Made by a program: the position numbers and the translations under genes. Below are positions 36,397 to 44,891 of a stretch of 64,000 nt of DNA, one piece after another. The DNA is taken from contig NZ_FRBY01000004.1 of assembly GCF_900142735.1 (NCBI RefSeq), positions 580,059 through 644,058 of the forward strand. Direction: 5' to 3'. The DNA is from Flavobacterium saccharophilum (GTDB lineage Bacteria > Bacteroidota > Bacteroidia > Flavobacteriales > Flavobacteriaceae). Numbering within the stretch: the stretch's first letter is position 1; every line of letters begins with the position of its first letter. The notes under the pieces were generated by a model. The model saw only the letters and a program-made list of their open reading frames with translations, was not told where the DNA came from and made no database searches.

Positions 36397-38169
36397 ATGA
36401 ATTCATATCAAAATAAGGTTACACATTATTCAGAACTTTTTAGTAAAATCAATAAAAGATATAATAGCATAAGTTTACTGCGTTTATTAAGTGTTTTTCT
36501 GTGTTTGTTTCTGTTGTTTTATTACATCAAAACCGATGAAACGCTGTACGTAGTTTTCGCTTTTCTATCTTTTGTTGGTTTTCTTTTTTTAATGAGAATC
36601 CATTCTAAATTATCGTTTCAAAAACAACTTACCACAGCGCTTTTAAAAATCAATCAAAATGAAATTGCTTATCTGAAAAGAGAAAAGATTCCTTTTGAAA
36701 ACGGAATTGAATTCAATGATTTCCATCATCCTTATGCTTACGATCTGGATATTTTTGGCGAACATTCTTTGTTTCAAAATTTGAATAGAACTGCTACTTA
36801 TATTGGTAAAAAGACGTTAGCGAACGAATTGTTGACACAACTTCCAAATGAAGTAATTCTTGAAAATCAGGAAGCAATAGAGGAACTGAAATCTAAAATC
36901 GATTGGAGACACGATTTTCAGGCATTGGCTACAATTAGTAATGATTCAAAAGCTTCTTATGATTCTTTATTATATTGGAATTCATTTAAAAATAATACTT
37001 TACCTAAAGCTTTAGTTGTACTTTCTTTTGCTCTTCCAACTTTGTTTTTTGGAGTTTTAGCGAATTATTTTATTACATCGAAAACTATTTTATTATCCTA
37101 TCTGAGTTATATTTTTATTGCCAATTTGATGGTCGTGGGAAGATCATTGAAAAGAATTCAGTCCGAAATTGCGAAGGCAGATAACGTTGATAAAATTATA
37201 AAGCAATACAGTTTATTGGTTCAGAAAATTGAAAGTGAAACTTTTCAATCAAAGAAATTAAAAGAATTACAGCAGCAGCTTATTTTTAAAAATGCCACGG
37301 CGAGTGTACATTTGAAACAATTGTCGGAGTTGTTTTCGAGAATGGATACGATTAGTAATTTAGTAGCTGCGACGTTATTTAACGGAACTTTTTTATTTAA
37401 CCTTCACGTTTTAAAAGCACTTTTAAAATGGAAAGAAAATTATTCTGAAGAGTTTGAAAAATGGATTTCTATTATTGGAGAATTTGAAGCTTTAAACAGC
37501 TTGGCAAATTTGGCCTATAATAATCAGGATTTTGTTTTTCCTGAAATCAATTCAGAATATAAAATTGGATTCAAAAATCTAAGTCATCCACTATTGAATC
37601 CGGCAACGAGAGTAGGGAATGATGCTCACTTTTATCCTGAATCATTTATGATTTTGACAGGTTCTAATATGTCAGGAAAAAGTACTTTTTTAAGAAGTCT
37701 GGGAGTGAATATGGTTTTAGGTGGAATAGGTTCAGTAGTTTGTGCGTCAGAAGCTAATATACATCCACTTCCAGTTTTAGTTTCAATGCGATTATCTGAT
37801 TCTCTAGCCGATAGCGAATCGTATTTCTTTGCTGAGATTAAGCGTTTAAAGCAAATTATGGATGCCTTAGAAGAGAAACCGGCCTTTGTTTTATTAGATG
37901 AAATTTTAAGAGGAACCAATTCTGATGATAAACGAAATGGAACGATTGAAGTAGTGAAAAAGATCATCGGTAAAAATGCAATTGGTGCTATTGCAACACA
38001 CGATATTGAAGTTTGTCTAACAACAAATGAATATCCGGATATTTTAACCAATCAATGTTTTGAGGTAGAAATTAAAAATAATGAATTGCATTTTGATTAC
38101 AAACTTCGTAATGGAATTTGTAAAAACAAAAGTGCTACATTTTTGATGCAGAAAATGGGAGTTATTTAG
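36397..38169 (+). CDS. Membrane-bound MutS-like ATPase
   Basis: The 590-residue protein has the MutS C-terminal ATPase: Walker A TGSNMSGKSTFLRSLG, DSESYFFAEIKRLK, Walker B VLLDEILRGTNSDD and ATHD. It lacks the N-terminal mismatch-recognition domain. It carries two hydrophobic pairs instead, at about residues 25-66 and 200-240. Such proteins are widespread in Bacteroidota and are unlikely to be classical mismatch repair factors. Their substrate is unknown. Confidence 0.88.
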   Translation: MNSYQNKVTHYSELFSKINKRYNSISLLRLLSVFLCLFLLFYYIKTDETLYVVFAFLSFVGFLFLMRIHSKLSFQKQLTTALLKINQNEIAYLKREKIPFENGIEFNDFHHPYAYDLDIFGEHSLFQNLNRTATYIGKKTLANELLTQLPNEVILENQEAIEELKSKIDWRHDFQALATISNDSKASYDSLLYWNSFKNNTLPKALVVLSFALPTLFFGVLANYFITSKTILLSYLSYIFIANLMVVGRSLKRIQSEIAKADNVDKIIKQYSLLVQKIESETFQSKKLKELQQQLIFKNATASVHLKQLSELFSRMDTISNLVAATLFNGTFLFNLHVLKALLKWKENYSEEFEKWISIIGEFEALNSLANLAYNNQDFVFPEINSEYKIGFKNLSHPLLNPATRVGNDAHFYPESFMILTGSNMSGKSTFLRSLGVNMVLGGIGSVVCASEANIHPLPVLVSMRLSDSLADSESYFFAEIKRLKQIMDALEEKPAFVLLDEILRGTNSDDKRNGTIEVVKKIIGKNAIGAIATHDIEVCLTTNEYPDILTNQCFEVEIKNNELHFDYKLRNGICKNKSATFLMQKMGVI

Positions 38170-38196
38170 GATTTTAGAAAATAGAAAATAGAGAAT

Positions 38197-38378
38197 AGAT
38201 AATAGAATATAGAGAATAGATAATAGATTTGCCTTTGTGGATAATTTGCGTTTAGTTTTTCTTTTTTAGAAATGAAAAACTAAACGCAAATTATAACTCT
38301 TCTACTTAGCGCAGAGTAAAAAACTGTTCAAAAATCAAAATCTACATTCTGTGTTCTATTCTCTATATTATATTATCT
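38197..38378. repeat. Nested inverted repeats between convergent genes
   Basis: The outer arms are 24 bases (38197-38220 and 38355-38378) with one mismatch and are built of AT-rich TAGA-type units. Inside is a perfect 21-bp inverted repeat (38241-38261 and 38274-38294, ATAATTTGCGTTTAGTTTTTC) with a 12-base loop. It lies between the ends of the MutS-like and DsbA-like genes and could block read-through from both. Confidence 0.8.
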
Positions 38379-38389
38379 AAAATCTAAAA

Positions 38390-39019
38390 TTATTTCTGTA
38401 CTTCTTTAATAGTATTCACAAATGCCTCTACCGGCTGAGCACCAGAAACAGCATATTTTCGATCAAAAACAAAAAATGGAACACCCTGCACACCAATTTC
38501 TTGAGCTTCTTTAATATCACCCTTTACATCACTTAAATAAAGGTTTTCATTTTCTAGGACTTTCTTTACTTCATTAGAATCTAATCCAACCAAGATTCCC
38601 AGTTCAATTAAAGTTTGAGCGTCATTTAGATCTTTTCCATCAGTGAAATAAGCTTTAAAGAAAATCTCTTCCATTTCATCGCCTAGTTTTTTAGCTTTCG
38701 CCAAATGGATAATACGATGTGCTGTTAGTGAATTCGAAATAATAGCTTTGTCAAAATGATAGTCCAGACCAACGCTTTTTGCGCGTTCTACTACACCTTT
38801 ATGCATTTCTATAGATTGCTCAACTGAAATGCCTTTTCGTTCGGCTAAAAAAGTATAAACGTCTTTTCCGGATTGCGGTTCAATAGTTGGATCAAGTTGA
38901 AAGCTTTTCCACTCAATTTCAAAATCATTTCCAGGAAACTCCTCTAAAGCGGTTTCCAATTGTCTTTTTCCGATATAACAAAACGGACACATGATGTCCG
39001 ACCAAATTTCTATTTTCAT
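38390..39019 (-). CDS. DsbA-family oxidoreductase, FrnE-like
   Basis: The 209-residue protein begins MKIEIWSDIMCPFCYIGKR, with the thioredoxin-type CPFC at Cys11 and Cys14. It has the DSBA helical insert, then GVQGVPFFVFDRKYAVSGAQP at the end with the conserved cis-proline. No signal peptide is present, so it acts in the cytoplasm. The substrate is unknown. Length and layout match FrnE and 2-hydroxychromene isomerase-like members; FrnE is the closer fit. Confidence 0.9.
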   Translation of the reverse strand: MKIEIWSDIMCPFCYIGKRQLETALEEFPGNDFEIEWKSFQLDPTIEPQSGKDVYTFLAERKGISVEQSIEMHKGVVERAKSVGLDYHFDKAIISNSLTAHRIIHLAKAKKLGDEMEEIFFKAYFTDGKDLNDAQTLIELGILVGLDSNEVKKVLENENLYLSDVKGDIKEAQEIGVQGVPFFVFDRKYAVSGAQPVEAFVNTIKEVQK

Positions 39020-39023
39020 AATA

Positions 39024-39031
39024 CAAAGTTA
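39024..39031 (-). promoter_or_regulatory. -7 promoter box TAACTTTG immediately before the DsbA-like gene
   Basis: On the minus strand TAACTTTG is followed by TATT and then the ATG, the same 4-base distance seen before mnmE. A transcript from this box would begin at or next to the start codon. No TTG is seen at normal spacing. Confidence 0.5.
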
Positions 39032-39090
39032 TAAAAATTGTTTCAGGTTTTGTTTGTTTGCTTCGCCAATTCGGCTTTCAGCCTCGGGTC

Positions 39091-39303
39091 AGGTTTCAGG
39101 TTCTTTCTTTGAGCATATGTAACCGCAAAGTTCTCAAAGATCTTTATGCATAGGTTGATTTTAAATACACAAAGTACGCAAAGCTTTATAGTAATGCTTT
39201 GCGTACTTTACGTAAAACCTTTGCGAACTTTGCGGTTAAATATACACAAGCCTTAATCGTATTTCAACCTGAAACTTGAAACCTGAAACCTGAAACCTGA
39301 AAC
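39091..39303. repeat. Composite nested palindrome with 7-bp tandem repeats
   Basis: There are three layers. The inner one is a perfect 14-bp inverted repeat AAAGTACGCAAAGC (39171-39184 with 39196-39209). The middle one is a 19-base pair of arms with one mismatch, AACCGCAAAGTTCTCAAAG (39121-39139) with 39219-39237. The outer one is AGGTTTCAGGTT (39091-39102) facing five 7-bp units of CCTGAAA type (39268-39302). Parts recur at 43111-43230. Confidence 0.82.
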
Positions 39304-39310
39304 TAAGCTA

Positions 39311-39350
39311 AAATAAAAAACCGCAAATCTTTTAAAAAGAATTGCGGTTT
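39311..39350 (-). terminator. Terminator after dnaN
   Basis: On the minus strand AAACCGCAA pairs perfectly with TTGCGGTTT (39318-39326 with 39342-39350), with further pairing in the loop. TTTTTTATTTTAG follows. It lies about 100 bases past the dnaN stop. Confidence 0.8.
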
Positions 39351-39454
39351 CTAGGTATAAAAAATGGTTGGTTAATAGCGATATTTTTTTTTACAATGAT
39401 ATGTCTTTAATTCGAAACTAAAAAAAATCCCTGTAACAAAAAGAAGTTTTGATG

Positions 39455-40573
39455 TTAACTATTTAACATTACAGGCATTACCAACATAGTAACAGTTTCT
39501 CCTTCTTCTAAACCGTCAACCGGCGTTAGGATTCCAGCTCTGTTAGGCAATGACATCTCTAACATAATCATGTCAGATTGTAAGTTGGTCAACATTTCAG
39601 TTAAAAAACGTGAATTAAAACCAATTTGAAGATCATCTCCTTGATAATCACAAGTCAATCTTTCTTCTGCTTTGTTTGAGTAATCGATATCTTCTGCAGA
39701 AACATTTAATTCAGCACCAGCGATTTTTAAACGAATTTGGTGTGTAGTTTTGTTTGAGAAAATCGCAACACGCTTAACTGAACTTAAAAATAAAGAACGG
39801 TCAATCATTAATTTATTTGGATTCTCTTTTGGAATTACCGCTTCGTAATTTGGATATTTTCCATCAATCAAACGACACATTAAGATATAATTGTCAAATG
39901 AGAAAGTCGCATTTGAATCGTTGTATTCAATTTTTACTTCAGCGTCAGAACTTCCTAAAATACTTTTTAAGATATTCAAAGGTTTCTTTGGCATAATAAA
40001 ATCAGCTACCTGAGATGCTTTTACATCTGTACGGGCATATTTTACTAATTTATGAGCATCAGTAGCAACAAAAGTCAAACCTTCTGGTGAAAACTGGAAG
40101 AAAACTCCAGACATTACCGGACGTAAATCATCATTTCCGGCAGCGAAAATAGTTTTGCTTACTGCAGTTGCCAAAACATCAGCAGGAACTAAAGTCACAG
40201 ATGGATCTTCAAGATTTACAGATTTTGGAAATTCTTCTCCAGCAGCGTATGCCAATGCATATTTTCCTGAATTAGAGCTGATTTCAACTGTATTGTTGTC
40301 TTCAACTGTAAAAGTTAAAGGTTGTTCTGGAAATGTTTTTAAAATTTCAAGCAAAAGTTTTGCAGGCACAGCCACGCTTCCTTTACTTTTAGAATCGATT
40401 GATAATGTAGCCGACATTGTAGTTTCAAGATCTGAAGCCGAAACTGTCAACGCATCATTGTCTAGTTCAAATAAAAAGTTGTCTAAAATAGGCAACGTGT
40501 TGTTACTGTTAATTACACTACCTAAAACTTGTAATTGTTTTAATAAGTACGAACTCGATACTATAAATTTCAT
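39455..40573 (-). CDS. dnaN: DNA polymerase III beta subunit (sliding clamp)
   Basis: The ring-shaped clamp holds DNA polymerase III on DNA. The 372-residue protein begins MKFIVSSSYLLKQLQVLGSVI and spans three clamp domains, with DLETTMSATL, FVATDAHKLVKY and the C-terminal MLVMPVMLN. The start is ATG 40573; the 12-residue upstream extension is not typical. It has its own promoter, and dnaA is not adjacent, as is usual in Bacteroidota. Confidence 0.95.
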   Translation of the reverse strand: MKFIVSSSYLLKQLQVLGSVINSNNTLPILDNFLFELDNDALTVSASDLETTMSATLSIDSKSKGSVAVPAKLLLEILKTFPEQPLTFTVEDNNTVEISSNSGKYALAYAAGEEFPKSVNLEDPSVTLVPADVLATAVSKTIFAAGNDDLRPVMSGVFFQFSPEGLTFVATDAHKLVKYARTDVKASQVADFIMPKKPLNILKSILGSSDAEVKIEYNDSNATFSFDNYILMCRLIDGKYPNYEAVIPKENPNKLMIDRSLFLSSVKRVAIFSNKTTHQIRLKIAGAELNVSAEDIDYSNKAEERLTCDYQGDDLQIGFNSRFLTEMLTNLQSDMIMLEMSLPNRAGILTPVDGLEEGETVTMLVMPVMLNS

Positions 40574-40632
40574 CTGTTTTGTTTTATTTTTTGATGTGTT
40601 TTTTAGCAATTAGAGGCTAAATATACGGATTA

Positions 40633-40664
40633 CAAATATATCGTAAACTATCTTAGTTTCGCAA
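40633..40664 (-). promoter_or_regulatory. Promoter of dnaN, TTG-N21-TATATTTG
   Basis: On the minus strand TTG (40664-40662) and TATATTTG (40640-40633) have 21 bases between them. The predicted leader is about 55 bases. Confidence 0.72.
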
Positions 40665-40679
40665 TTTTTTTATTAACAT

Positions 40680-42365
40680 CTATTTGCTGTATTTTCTTTT
40701 TCGCATGTAAGTAAATACAAGTCCGAAAACCAATAAAATTAGAATTGGAAGTCCGATAGTTATGAATTGCGTCATCGTATAGTTTTCATAAACTTTATCT
40801 TTATCCAATAATGGCAAATCAACATCTTTACTTCTAATGTTAATAAGTCCGGTATCGTCTAATAAATAATTGATGCAATTCATCATGAAATCCTTGTTGT
40901 CGTATAAATTTCCGGTACGCTGATCGTAACCTAATTCTACGGGCATCATATTTTTATCCAATTGATTTCGCGCCAAATCTCCATCGGCAATGACAATCAT
41001 TTTATTTGGTTTTCCTTTTGCCTGAAATCCATTTTCTTTGAAAGGTAAAACACGATTCTCAAAAGCCGAATGAAAATCTCCTTCTAATAAAACAGCCAAA
41101 GGTGAGTTTCCTTTATTTAAATATTCTTGAGGAGTAGTTTGCTCTGTTACAATATTCAAATTGATTTCGGTTGGAGTTCCAATTTTCTTAGAATATTGAG
41201 ACGATTGTAATAAAACCGTTTTCTTGATTCCGTTTTTCAAAGTGTCAATCGGGCTGGCAAAATCAAATTTAATCTGGCCTAAATTTTTAACGATTGGATG
41301 TTTGGTTGAAGGGATTACAATTGGAGCGTATTTCCATTTGAATTCCTGATATTGCGTTGCGCTTCCTTGTTCTCCGGTAGCCAGTTTTATTGGGCTTCCG
41401 TATTCGTCTTTTACTAAATCAGGATTAATTCTGAAACCGTATTTGAAGAACATATCGTTTAAATTCAGATCCCTTGGGTAAGCCAAAGTTGCTCCGGATT
41501 GATTGTATAAACTGTCCATATCAGCAGATACCTGATCGATTAACCACAAGGTTTTTCCGCCGTTCATGATAAACTGATCTAAAACCTGTTTTTCTTCATC
41601 AGAAAAAGTTTGAGTTGGTTTTGCGATAATCGCCAAATCATATTTTTTAAGAGCCTCTAAAGTTCCGGTTGGATTCTTAGCAACTGAATCTAATGTGAAT
41701 GGCCCAATGTAATAGCTTTCTTTAATTTGTCTCAACATTTTGGCAACATGAACCTCGTTCATTTCGCCATTTCCTTTTATGAAAGCAACTTTCTTTTGTT
41801 TCGCTTTAGTAATTTTATTGATAGCATCTGAAATAGAATATTCTAAATGCTGAATCGAACCGATAACTTTTTGTTCAGTCGAAGCACCCATAATGTTTTT
41901 CAACAGCGGAATATTCACTTCTTTGTTATCATAAACGGCAATTGCCCAAGGAAAAACCATCGCTTGAGATTGTTTTCCTTTATCGTCAACCGTTATGTTT
42001 ATTGGTGTTAATCCTTTTTGATAAAGTGATTTAACCATTTCCATACTTTCGTCTTCGTTCTCCATCGGATTAACAAATTCGAAAACAATATTATTGTTAT
42101 AAGCCTGAAATTCTTCTAATAATTGTTTGGTTTCTTGTTGTAAACGTCTAAAATCTGCAGGAAGATCGCCTTGCATATAGATTTTAATCGAAAGCGGGTT
42201 CTTTACTTGTTTTACAATTTGTAAAGAAGTTTCAGATAAAGTATAACGCTTGTCTTTGGTTAAATCGAATCGATGGAAAAACAATGTTCCCAATACATTT
42301 AAAACAATTAAAACGAAAACGGTAATACCTAAAACTTTGATATTTTGTTGAGTAGATGCTTTCAT
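40680..42365 (-). CDS. gldG: Gliding motility ABC-type transporter component GldG
   Basis: The 561-residue protein has an N-terminal membrane segment (LGITVFVLIVLNVLGTLFF), a large extracytoplasmic domain (DKRYTLSETSLQIVKQVKNPLSIKIYM-type opening, then MVFPWAIAVY and LWLIDQVSADMDS) and a C-terminal membrane segment. The layout and order match GldG, which with GldF and GldA is required for gliding in Flavobacterium johnsoniae. Its start overlaps the gldF stop by one base (TAATG). The ATPase gldA is not in the window. Confidence 0.93.
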   Translation of the reverse strand: MKASTQQNIKVLGITVFVLIVLNVLGTLFFHRFDLTKDKRYTLSETSLQIVKQVKNPLSIKIYMQGDLPADFRRLQQETKQLLEEFQAYNNNIVFEFVNPMENEDESMEMVKSLYQKGLTPINITVDDKGKQSQAMVFPWAIAVYDNKEVNIPLLKNIMGASTEQKVIGSIQHLEYSISDAINKITKAKQKKVAFIKGNGEMNEVHVAKMLRQIKESYYIGPFTLDSVAKNPTGTLEALKKYDLAIIAKPTQTFSDEEKQVLDQFIMNGGKTLWLIDQVSADMDSLYNQSGATLAYPRDLNLNDMFFKYGFRINPDLVKDEYGSPIKLATGEQGSATQYQEFKWKYAPIVIPSTKHPIVKNLGQIKFDFASPIDTLKNGIKKTVLLQSSQYSKKIGTPTEINLNIVTEQTTPQEYLNKGNSPLAVLLEGDFHSAFENRVLPFKENGFQAKGKPNKMIVIADGDLARNQLDKNMMPVELGYDQRTGNLYDNKDFMMNCINYLLDDTGLINIRSKDVDLPLLDKDKVYENYTMTQFITIGLPILILLVFGLVFTYMRKRKYSK

Positions 42366-43090
42366 TACGCTTTAAAAGATTTTAATTGATAAACAGTAAA
42401 AGACAAAAACAATACAGTAATGCTTAAAAAATAAATTACATCACGAGTATCGATCACACCTCGACTCATACTTTTAAAGTGATCCTGCATTCCAAATGCT
42501 GATACAATATTAGATTCTCCAGGAATCAAAGAAGCAAGCCCCTGAAAACCAAAATAAAAGAAAAAACATAGAAAAACCGCGATGATAAATGCCACGATTT
42601 GATTTTCTGAAAGGGTAGAAGTGAAGATCCCAATTGCTGAATAAGAAGCAATTAAAAATAATAATCCGAAGTAAGAACCAATTGTGCTTCCCATATCAAT
42701 ATTTCCTTCAGGCAAGCCTAAATTCGAAATCACCTTCACATAAATAAAAGTTGGTACAATTGCTAAAACGATCAGAAATAGTGAACCTAAAAATTTACCG
42801 TTTACAATTTCCCAAATCGATAATGGCTTAGTTAAAAGTAACTCTAATGTTCCTTGTTTTTTTTCATCAGAGAAACTTCTCATCGTAACCGCCGGAATCA
42901 GGAAAATCAGAATCCATGGTGCTAAAGTAAAAAACGGAGTCAAATCGGCATAACCGGTATTTAAGATGTTATAATCTCCTTCAAAAACCCATAAAAATAG
43001 TCCGTTGCTAATTAAGAATATAGCAATGACCAAATAGCCAATAGGAGATCCAAAAAAGGATTTTATTTCTCGTAAAATGATTGATTTCAT
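42365..43090 (-). CDS. gldF: Gliding motility ABC-type transporter permease GldF
   Basis: The 241-residue protein has six hydrophobic segments, with LREIKSFFGSPIGYLVIAIFL at the start and SFSDEKKQGTLELLLTKPLS, the ABC-2 permease signature. It forms the membrane part of the GldA-GldF-GldG complex. It is upstream of gldG in the same transcript. The region before it carries dispersed repeats, and I see no clear promoter box. Confidence 0.93.
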   Translation of the reverse strand: MKSIILREIKSFFGSPIGYLVIAIFLISNGLFLWVFEGDYNILNTGYADLTPFFTLAPWILIFLIPAVTMRSFSDEKKQGTLELLLTKPLSIWEIVNGKFLGSLFLIVLAIVPTFIYVKVISNLGLPEGNIDMGSTIGSYFGLLFLIASYSAIGIFTSTLSENQIVAFIIAVFLCFFFYFGFQGLASLIPGESNIVSAFGMQDHFKSMSRGVIDTRDVIYFLSITVLFLSFTVYQLKSFKA

Positions 43091-43110
43091 TTATTTTATT
43101 GTTTTTATTG

Positions 43111-43230
43111 TTTCAGGTTTCAAGTTTCAAGTTTCAGGTTGACAAAGCTTTGCGAACTTTACGTTTTCTAAAAACCTATAAATATAATCTTTGCGTTTCT
43201 TTGCGGTTAAATCGTTCCAATTTTCAAATC
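43111..43230. repeat. Partial copy of the composite repeat
   Basis: Four 7-bp units of TTTCAGG/TTTCAAG type (43111-43138) are followed by CTTTGCGAACTTTACG (43148-43163) and CTTTGCGTTTCTTTGCGGTTAAAT further on. The same two sequence types occur together at 39091-39303, so this looks like half of that element. Confidence 0.7.
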
Positions 43231-43246
43231 CAGTATGAACTTGAAA

Positions 43247-43543
43247 TTAATTTAAACTAACTATTTTGTCGACACTCCACGCTTCTGGTTTTGCTTTAAA
43301 AAGCTTTTTTGTAAAATCCCAAACCGAATTAAATAATTCAGATTGTCTGTAATTCTCTAAATCAGCCTCAGTTTCCCAGTAACTGTAAGTGAAAAAGATG
43401 CATTTATCATTCTTATCCTGATACAATTCTAAAAAACGATTTCCTTCGGCATTTCGTATTTTGTCTTTCACGGTTTCAAAATTCTCCAGAAAATCCGGGA
43501 TTTTTTCTTCGTGAAAACTCATTTTTACTATTCTAACGAACAT
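43247..43543 (-). CDS. Antibiotic biosynthesis monooxygenase (ABM)-domain protein
   Basis: The 98-residue protein has the ferredoxin-like ABM fold pattern: FVRIVKMSFHEEKIPDFLENF, RFLELYQDKNDKCIFFTYSYWETEADLENYRQSELF. Such small dimeric proteins include quinol oxygenases and heme-degrading enzymes; no specific activity can be assigned. I start it at ATG 43543, since extending to 43552 would need a TTG start. Repeats lie on both sides. Confidence 0.82.
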   Translation of the reverse strand: MFVRIVKMSFHEEKIPDFLENFETVKDKIRNAEGNRFLELYQDKNDKCIFFTYSYWETEADLENYRQSELFNSVWDFTKKLFKAKPEAWSVDKIVSLN

Positions 43544-43552
43544 ATTATGCAA

Positions 43553-43881
43553 TTTTAGATTTCTAATATTAGATTTTAGATTTTGGAATTACTAAAACCC
43601 TAATACGCGCGCAAAAGTATCAAAATTGATTGTTCTTTTTATGAAAAAATAAAATATTCTAAAAAGCTTATTTTATAATGTTTTACCACGATATTGTCAT
43701 TCCGAGGAACGAGGAATCCCCGCAAGTAACTCCGTTAAGAGAATCGACAATCTTTGTCGAGCTACTTGCGGGGATTCCTCGTTCCTCGGAATGACAAACG
43801 ATATGTTTAAACTTCTAAGTATAAATTTCCAAATTTCCAGCATTTATAAATCTAAAATCTGAACTCTAAATTCTAAAATCC
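43553..43881. other. 329-base gap containing the MITE-like element
   Basis: Apart from the element at 43688-43803, this gap is AT-rich with short repeats of TCTAAAATC type near both ends. No coding region is visible. Confidence 0.5.
43688..43803. mobile_element. MITE-like 104-bp palindromic element with 6-bp target duplication
   Basis: Two perfect 35-bp arms (43694-43728 and 43763-43797) start TTGTCATTCCGAGGAACGAG and enclose 34 bases that hold a further 7-bp hairpin (TCGACAA-TCT-TTGTCGA). ACGATA occurs exactly next to both ends (43688-43693 and 43798-43803), which is what an insertion with target duplication leaves. It has no coding capacity, so it would need a transposase in trans. GC content is clearly higher than its surroundings. 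Confidence 0.72.
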
Positions 43882-44709
43882 CTACAAGAACTGAATCGTA
43901 ATCACATCACGATAATTCAATCCCAACAAACTATTGGCTGAACCCACTTTTGAAGGATTACTCCTAAAAATGGCAATCTCGAGAAAACCGGCTTCATTAA
44001 AAATAGCTAATTTTTCGCCCTCATATGTTTTGATTGGATATTTATCAGATGTTGCAATTGCTGAGTAATTCGGCAGAATGGTTTTGATGCTTTTGGGCTT
44101 CATTACAATTTCGTACGGACGGCCTTTGGCAACTTCTATAAATTGTTGTTTTGAGATGTTGGTCACAATGTTTCCAAAATGGTCAATGTAAATAACATAT
44201 CCTTTTAGTGAATTTCCGTCGTTAGCAACTACAGCTTGTAATTCGGTAATCTGTTTAATTCCAGTAACTTCTTTTCCAATAACATTCAGCAAACCACCTT
44301 TTGCAATATGACAGGCTACTTGTATAAAAATATCTAAATCGCTGAATTCAGCCGGAAAACGATCGTGAATATTGATTTCGACAATTTTCTGCGGAACGAT
44401 TTTCTGCGTAAGCATACTTAGAATTCCGTTATCAGCGCAAATAAAGTAATGATCATTCCATTGCATGGCAATATGCTGATTTTCTTTATTACGCTCAATA
44501 TCAACTCCAATAAGATGTACGGTTCCTTTTGGAAAACTTAAATAGGAGGCGCCAATAACATAACTTGCTTCGGCAGTATTAAACGGATCTATATCGTGCG
44601 AAATGTCAATAATTTGAACCTCTGAATATTCAGAAAGAATTTTACCCTTTAGCGAACCAACAAAGTGGTCTTTTAAGCCGTAATCAGTAGTAAGGGTAAT
44701 TATTGACAT
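43882..44709 (-). CDS. SAM hydroxide adenosyltransferase family protein
   Basis: The 275-residue protein belongs to the former DUF62 group related to fluorinase and chlorinase. It opens IITLTTDYGLKDHFVGSLKG, and has IIDISHDIDPFNTAEASYVI, TVHLIGVD and YVIYIDHFGNIVTNI. Members hydrolyse S-adenosylmethionine to adenosine and methionine with an activated water. The length fits the family. Confidence 0.9.
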   Translation of the reverse strand: MSIITLTTDYGLKDHFVGSLKGKILSEYSEVQIIDISHDIDPFNTAEASYVIGASYLSFPKGTVHLIGVDIERNKENQHIAMQWNDHYFICADNGILSMLTQKIVPQKIVEINIHDRFPAEFSDLDIFIQVACHIAKGGLLNVIGKEVTGIKQITELQAVVANDGNSLKGYVIYIDHFGNIVTNISKQQFIEVAKGRPYEIVMKPKSIKTILPNYSAIATSDKYPIKTYEGEKLAIFNEAGFLEIAIFRSNPSKVGSANSLLGLNYRDVITIQFL

Positions 44710-44768
44710 AATTTTGTTTATAACTATTGGTAGTATTTAAATCTAATTTTCATTAAATTTGAGAAATG

Positions 44769-44776
44769 CAAATCTA
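44769..44776 (-). promoter_or_regulatory. -7 promoter box TAGATTTG
   Basis: The minus-strand box matches TAnnTTTG and lies 59 bases before the start of the SAM hydroxide adenosyltransferase. The nearest TTG is only 13 bases away, so the -33 element is uncertain. Confidence 0.45.
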
Positions 44777-44891
44777 ATAATACTAAATACAAATTGAAAG
44801 AAAGAAAAGACAATTTGCATTTAAAGATATGAACATACCCGACAACCACGATTTATAAAACTGATTTATTTTTAATTTAAAACTACTTCAT

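Noticed and set aside
38170..38230. AT-rich tandem TAGA-like units that resemble a short CRISPR or satellite
   Set aside because: The units are irregular, lack spacers of constant length and pair with a distant arm, so they are part of an inverted repeat.
43694..43797. The large palindrome as a plain terminator
   Set aside because: No T tract follows either end and a 6-bp direct repeat flanks it, which fits an inserted element better.
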